Assembly (NCBI GenBank): GCA_902363595.1
Contig: CABJAP010000007.1
Location: 62,001 to 126,000, forward strand
Source: Clostridia bacterium
GTDB taxonomy: Bacteria; Bacillota; Clostridia; Peptostreptococcales; Anaerovoracaceae
Length of the DNA stretch: 64,000 bases
Direction: 5' to 3'
In this document: positions 60,633-64,000 of the stretch, in pieces
How the letters are laid out: each line of letters opens with the position of its first letter
How positions within the stretch are numbered: the first letter of the stretch is position 1
The notes under the pieces: model-generated
The model's input: the letters and a program-made list of their open reading frames with translations, nothing else
Database searches by the model: none
Told to the model about the DNA's origin: nothing
Position numbers and translations under genes: made by a program

Positions 60633-61775
60633 TTATGCTGCGTTCTTTTCTGCTTGATGATCTTTGTTACGAGGATTCGCCTTTTCTTCCAGTTTTTTGG
60701 TAGCAAACCATGCCACTGCTACTGCAGCGATTCCGGCAACGCCTTTGCCAACGATCACCGGCAGTATCATTTCTTTATTAACGCTGGCGGTAAAAGCCAG
60801 ATCATCACCGATAATAAACGTTCCACTGACCATGAAAGCTGCGTTGAGGATTTTCCCTCTCTTATTCATATCTTTCATCATTCCGCACATCGGGATGTTG
60901 TTGGCCATGCTGGCAACCAATCCTGCCGCAGCCGTGTCATTGATTCCGATCTTAGTTCCCAATTTTTGCAGCGGTTTTCCCAGTTTCTTAGTCACAAAGC
61001 ATACCATTGGAAATGCTCCTGCCAAAACAATAGCGATATTTCCGATCACATCAAACCCTTCTGAAAGCGGAGCCATCCCCGGGATAATCGTAAAACCGGT
61101 TAATGTTTCTATAATGGAGCATACCAATGCTACTGTGATCATCGCAATGATGGCATCGCCAAAAATGCGAAAGCCTTTAATCATTTTTTCAGGGATCAGC
61201 TTTAGTCCCAATATAATCAGTCCGGCGATGAGGATAATGGGAAGCAGATTACGCAGAATCATTGTTAACTCGTATCCTGCTGCCAAACCTCCGGCAATGC
61301 AGCCTACCGGAATGGTCGTTACTCCATATAAAATGCCCTGTGCCATAAACGGGTAATCCTCTTTCTTCAAAATGCTGATCGCCACTGGTATGATAAACAC
61401 AAGTGTGTTGCCCATCATCCCTCCCAGGATTAAACCTGAAAAATTCGCCACTTCCTCAGAAGCCGCCATTTCATGTGCGATGGAATATGCTCCCATATCC
61501 ATGCCGAGAAAAGAACCGGCCATCATTGCTGGATCAGCACCAAGGAACTCATAGACAGGACCCAGCACAGTAAGGAGAATTTTGGTCAGTACCGGCGCGA
61601 ATGCCAGAATTCCCAGCATGGAAAGCGCTAAAGCACCCAGGGCTTGAAACCCTTCCTCAAACTCATCAGCAAGCCCCAATTTGAACTTTTTCTTGGTTAT
61701 TTTATCAAACCCTCCCAAAATCATAAAGATTACCATGATATCAACAACGATTTGATTAAAACTAAAATGATCCAC
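60633..61775 (-). CDS. eutH: EutH family ethanolamine transporter
   Basis: 380 residues, about ten transmembrane helices. EutH motifs include MVIFMILGGFDKI near the start, GMDMGAYSIAHEMA, GLILGGMMGNTLVFIIPVA, FTIIPGMAPLSEGFD and LVASMANNIPMCGMMKDMN. EutH moves ethanolamine, mainly at low pH or low concentration. The start is GTG 61775 after GTGGTGAAATT, which keeps the first helix; later starts would cut it. No other eut gene or microcompartment gene is nearby, so the copy is an orphan. Upstream lies an array of phased A/T-rich repeats. Confidence 0.9.
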   Translation of the reverse strand: MDHFSFNQIVVDIMVIFMILGGFDKITKKKFKLGLADEFEEGFQALGALALSMLGILAFAPVLTKILLTVLGPVYEFLGADPAMMAGSFLGMDMGAYSIAHEMAASEEVANFSGLILGGMMGNTLVFIIPVAISILKKEDYPFMAQGILYGVTTIPVGCIAGGLAAGYELTMILRNLLPIILIAGLIILGLKLIPEKMIKGFRIFGDAIIAMITVALVCSIIETLTGFTIIPGMAPLSEGFDVIGNIAIVLAGAFPMVCFVTKKLGKPLQKLGTKIGINDTAAAGLVASMANNIPMCGMMKDMNKRGKILNAAFMVSGTFIIGDDLAFTASVNKEMILPVIVGKGVAGIAAVAVAWFATKKLEEKANPRNKDHQAEKNAA

Positions 61776-61868
61776 AATTTCACCACGCTTTGTCAGCGTA
61801 TTTTCATCCTTTCTCTTTTATCTTTTTCTTACAACTCTATTCTACACCTGGACTTGTTAAATAATCAA

Positions 61869-61955
61869 CGATTTATTTGTTGCTTGATCGTAATTTATTT
61901 GCTGTATTTGTAATTAATTTGTTTGTTATTTTGATCCATATGTAACTAATTTGCT
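61869..61955. promoter_or_regulatory. Phased A/T-rich direct repeats upstream of eutH
   Basis: Four related 14-mers: CGATTTATTTGTTG (61869), GTAATTTATTTGCT (61890), GTAATTAATTTGTT (61910) and GTAACTAATTTGCT (61942). Start-to-start spacings are 21, 20 and 32 bp, close to two, two and three helical turns, so all face the same side of the DNA. They lie 95-180 bp upstream of the eutH start. The rest of 61776-62083 is A/T-rich with no gene. Confidence 0.6.
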
Positions 61956-62083
61956 ATATTTTATTTTCTGATTATTTATTTAATCCGTTTTTCATTGAAT
62001 TTTCAGGCTTTTACTGATTTTTTCTTATATGTTAATTAAATGTCAACATAAGAATTCACTAATAAACAGGCGTTTCTTATCAC

Positions 62084-62114
62084 AAAAAAGCGCAAGGATC
62101 AAACTTCCTTGCGC
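62084..62114 (-). terminator. Terminator of the 55-residue protein gene
   Basis: Perfect stem GCGCAAGG (62090-62097) with CCTTGCGC (62107-62114), followed on the minus strand by six T residues; 38 bp after the stop. Confidence 0.9.
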
Positions 62115-62152
62115 TATTAAAGGTCATATTGTTTCCAAACCACTCGGACTTT

Positions 62153-62320
62153 TTATACCCGCGGTTCAACAGAAAAGCATTTAACGACAAATCTGCTGCC
62201 ATCTGCCACTGTAACAGCTAACCCGCCGTTTTTATCAAAGCTTTCCAGATCGTTGATACATATTTCATCCGATTCGTTGATCACATCAAAAATACGTTCT
62301 TCAAATTCTTCTACTGTCAT
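62153..62320 (-). CDS. Small hypothetical protein (55 residues) divergent from an XRE regulator
   Basis: Starts at ATG 62320 after AAGAGGAGAAACAG and has its own terminator. The sequence (MTVEEFEERIFDVINESDEI, then VTVADGSRFVVKCFSVEPRV) suggests an alpha helix followed by a beta hairpin; no family is recognised. It shares an operator-bearing intergenic region with the XRE regulator gene, which probably controls it. It could be one half of a toxin-antitoxin-like or regulator-partner pair, but nothing in the sequence proves it. Confidence 0.7.
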   Translation of the reverse strand: MTVEEFEERIFDVINESDEICINDLESFDKNGGLAVTVADGSRFVVKCFSVEPRV

Positions 62321-62418
62321 CTGTTTCTCCTCTTTTTTCCATTTTGTTATACATTCCAACAAATTGCTATCTTTTGTAGCTTTTTCGTCCTAACTCACAA
62401 AATAAATGCAACCGCATG

Positions 62419-62447
62419 GTGGTATATTTATTATAATTATGCCACCG
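62419..62447. promoter_or_regulatory. Inverted-repeat operator between the 55-residue gene and the XRE gene
   Basis: GGTGGTATA (62419-62427) and TTATGCCACC (62438-62447) form a dyad around A/T-rich DNA that contains a TATAAT-like -10 (TTATAATT, 62432-62439). A further half-like GTTTGGTAAC follows. Placement fits autoregulation by the XRE protein. Confidence 0.6.
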
Positions 62448-62475
62448 TTTGGTAACATTAGCAAGGGGTGATTTT

Positions 62476-62715
62476 ATGAGAATTAATAATCGGATAGCCG
62501 ACCTTCGTATTGACCATGATTTGACACAGCAGCAAATTGCTGACCTCTTGCACTGCCAGCGTGAAGTCTACAGACGCTATGAAAAAGGCGACCGTGAACT
62601 ACCTCTTTGGGCAGCGGTCCGGCTGGCGGAATACTATAACGTGTCAATTGATTATCTTTTAGGATTGTCATCGCAAAAACGACATTTCAGGGACTGCCGC
62701 AAATTGGATCTTTAA
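62476..62715 (+). CDS. XRE-family helix-turn-helix regulator
   Basis: 79 residues from ATG 62476 (AAGGGGTG upstream). A single HTH_3 domain (IADLRIDHDLTQQQIADLLH; VYRRYEKGDRELPLWAAVRL; YYNVSIDYLLGLS) with almost no extra sequence, typical of small Cro/C1-like repressors. It is divergent from the 55-residue gene, with a dyad operator between them. Confidence 0.9.
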   Translation: MRINNRIADLRIDHDLTQQQIADLLHCQREVYRRYEKGDRELPLWAAVRLAEYYNVSIDYLLGLSSQKRHFRDCRKLDL

Positions 62716-62850
62716 GAGTTTTTATGCATAAACTCAACTAAATATAACCCTCCGTCCCCGGACAGCAAATTTCAGACGGGCTCTGTAGGAATTGCGCTAT
62801 AGATGGGTCCGGTGAGGGTCAAATATTCAATCGTTTCCCATTTCTCAAGA
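62716..62850. other. Short intergenic stretch with two dyads
   Basis: GAGTTTTTATGCATAAACTC (62717-62736) is a near-perfect inverted repeat directly after the XRE stop. ACCCTCCGTCCCCGGAC (62749-62765) is partly complementary to GGGTCCGGTGAGGGT (62805-62819). Either may end XRE transcription; no T run follows closely. Confidence 0.4.
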
Positions 62851-62853
62851 ACT

Positions 62854-62923
62854 AAAAAAACACGAAACGTTTTTCAGCCTGTGCGCAAGCGATGCTCAGC
62901 AGTACCTAGGAGGTTTCGTGTTT
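62854..62923 (-). terminator. Terminator of the TrpB-like gene
   Basis: CACGAAAC (62861-62868) pairs with GTTTCGTG (62913-62920), with a large loop, followed on the minus strand by seven T residues. It lies about 20 bp past the stop at 62943. Confidence 0.8.
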
Positions 62924-62942
62924 TGCATTTATAAATGCCGCT

Positions 62943-64000
62943 TTATTCTTGAATGCCCGGAATCGTTGGAATCTCATCGATTGCAGGCTTTAGCTCTTCG
63001 TCAGTGGGGATATGGTCAGACATCTTGCCTTCGTTATATGCAGCATAAGCGGTCATATCGAAATAACCGGTTCCTGTCAGGCCAAAGAGAATGGTCTTTT
63101 CTTCACCCGATTCTCTGCATTTGATTGCTTCGTCAATGGCGCAGCGAATTGCATGTGCAGACTCCGGCGCCGGGAGGATCGTTTCCAGCTTCGCAAACTG
63201 CACCGCAGCCTCGAAGACCTTGGTCTGTTCCACTGCCACCGCTTCCATATATTTATCATGATAGAGCTTGGACAAAATCGGCGACATACCGTGATATCTC
63301 AGGCCGCCCGCGTGATTGGCGGATGGCTTAAAGGTACATCCCAGCGTGTACATCTTTGCCATTGGGGTAATTTTTCCAGTGTCACAAAAATCATATTTAT
63401 AAACTCCGCGGGTAAAGGATGGGCACGATGCCGGCTCTACTGCCACGATTCTCGGGTCCTTTTTACCAGTGATTTTATCCCGCATAAATGGAGCGATAAG
63501 CCCACCTAAATTGGAACCGCCGCCTGCACAGCCGATAACGATATCCGGATATTCATCCAGCATAGCCATAGCCTGTTCTGCCTCCAATCCGATAATCGAC
63601 TGATGGAGCAGTACTTGGTTGAGCACGGAGCCCAAAACATATCGATAACCGTCGCTGGATACAGCCCGCTCAACTGCCTCTGAGATGGCACAGCCCAGGC
63701 TGCCGCTATTGTCCGGATCTTCTGCAAGAATCTTTCTCCCCGCTTCCGTACGATCGGAAGGAGAAGCGAAAACATTGCCGCCGAAGGTCTCCATTATACT
63801 CTTTCTAAAGGGTTTTTGAGTAAAGGATACTTTTACCATGTATACCTCAAGATCCAGCCCAAAATAGGAGCATGCCTCCGAAAGGGCGGTTCCCCACTGG
63901 CCGGCTCCGGTCTCCGTGGTCACGCCTTTCAGCCCTTGCTGTTTTGCGTAGTAAGCCTGGGCTACGGCGGAGTTCAGCTTATGGCTGCCGGAAGTGTTGT
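62943..64000 (-). CDS. TrpB-like pyridoxal-phosphate-dependent enzyme (TrpB2 type), 5' end outside window
   Basis: 352 codons of the C-terminal part are present. The PLP-binding Lys is in SGSHKLNSAVAQAYYAK just inside the edge; then TTETGAGQWGTALS, the phosphate-binding GCAGGGSNLGG, and a C-terminal FGLTGTGYFDMTAY. These match the tryptophan synthase beta chain 2 (TrpB2) group, which joins serine or O-phosphoserine and indole but often works without TrpA. No trpA or other trp gene is visible downstream, so an indole-salvage or other beta-substitution role is possible. Confidence 0.9.
   Translation of the reverse strand, partial: NTSGSHKLNSAVAQAYYAKQQGLKGVTTETGAGQWGTALSEACSYFGLDLEVYMVKVSFTQKPFRKSIMETFGGNVFASPSDRTEAGRKILAEDPDNSGSLGCAISEAVERAVSSDGYRYVLGSVLNQVLLHQSIIGLEAEQAMAMLDEYPDIVIGCAGGGSNLGGLIAPFMRDKITGKKDPRIVAVEPASCPSFTRGVYKYDFCDTGKITPMAKMYTLGCTFKPSANHAGGLRYHGMSPILSKLYHDKYMEAVAVEQTKVFEAAVQFAKLETILPAPESAHAIRCAIDEAIKCRESGEEKTILFGLTGTGYFDMTAYAAYNEGKMSDHIPTDEELKPAIDEIPTIPGIQE

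Noticed and set aside
1..64000. CRISPR arrays, rRNA genes, phage modules, IS transposases
   Set aside because: No regularly spaced direct repeats of CRISPR type, no rRNA-like blocks and no transposase, integrase or capsid genes were seen; the Rpn genes are nucleases, not IS transposases.

Overview
This 64 kb window reads as chromosomal DNA of a strictly anaerobic, spore-forming-lineage Firmicute of the class Clostridia. Support for this comes from strong AGGAGG-type ribosome binding sites with frequent TTG/GTG starts, a SAM-I and a c-di-GMP-I riboswitch, CwlD-like and SpoVD-like cell wall genes, a minimal SufC/SufB pair, Rpn nucleases with Gln-Gly repeat tails, ferredoxin-fused aldo/keto reductases, a PrdC/RnfC-like electron carrier and an orphan EutH. 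An amino-acid-fermenting group such as Anaerovoracaceae (Family XIII) would fit, but that is inference from gene content. No prophage, IS element, CRISPR array, rRNA or tRNA gene was recognised.

Layout. 1-9.8 kb (minus strand): prfB (cut by the window edge, with its programmed +1 frameshift site), an amino acid permease, an acetamidase/formamidase, an alpha/beta hydrolase, secA, a CNNM/CBS protein and a double-HD (HD-GYP) protein. In many Firmicutes secA and prfB are adjacent; here three genes sit between them. 10-13.2 kb: a saccharopine-dehydrogenase-like gene divergent from an AraC regulator. 13.3-18.5 kb: two Rpn nucleases (one with a damaged 5' end) around a secreted repeat protein whose leader carries a c-di-GMP-I riboswitch. 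18.7-24 kb: an operon of a degenerate-J-domain/TPR protein, an HscC-type Hsp70 and a small DUF6506-like protein. 24-27 kb: metK-lysC under a SAM-I riboswitch.

27-37 kb: a hypothetical protein, a beta-lactamase-fold hydrolase, a ferredoxin-type aldo/keto reductase, a CHAP-domain protein, a PrdC-like protein, and a second AraC plus saccharopine-dehydrogenase-like pair. 36-44 kb: cwlD, an AlaX-type tRNA editing protein, a gene-poor 960 bp stretch, two 3D-domain wall proteins, and a GntR-ABC transporter operon. 44-50 kb: a second aldo/keto reductase with a divergent MerR regulator and a textbook 19 bp-spacer MerR promoter, sufCB, rluB, and a split threonine/serine exporter. 50-52 kb: an amidohydrolase gene and a divergent transporter gene that have both lost their 5' ends, apparently by one deletion. 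52-64 kb: mrp with a 36-residue membrane protein, an Agr-type two-component pair, a DUF364 protein, an FAD oxidoreductase, a DUF2812 remnant, a SpoVD-like PBP with a leader terminator, eutH behind a phased repeat array, a small gene/XRE pair, and a TrpB-like enzyme (cut by the window edge).

The most unusual signals are: (1) two unlinked saccharopine-dehydrogenase/AraC modules with matching 21-22 bp-spaced AGCAA direct repeats; (2) a c-di-GMP riboswitch on a Gly/Ala-rich surface repeat protein a few kb from an HD-GYP phosphodiesterase; (3) a family of about 110 bp dispersed intergenic palindromic repeats; (4) the J-like/TPR-HscC-DUF6506 operon; (5) several leader hairpins that look regulatory.
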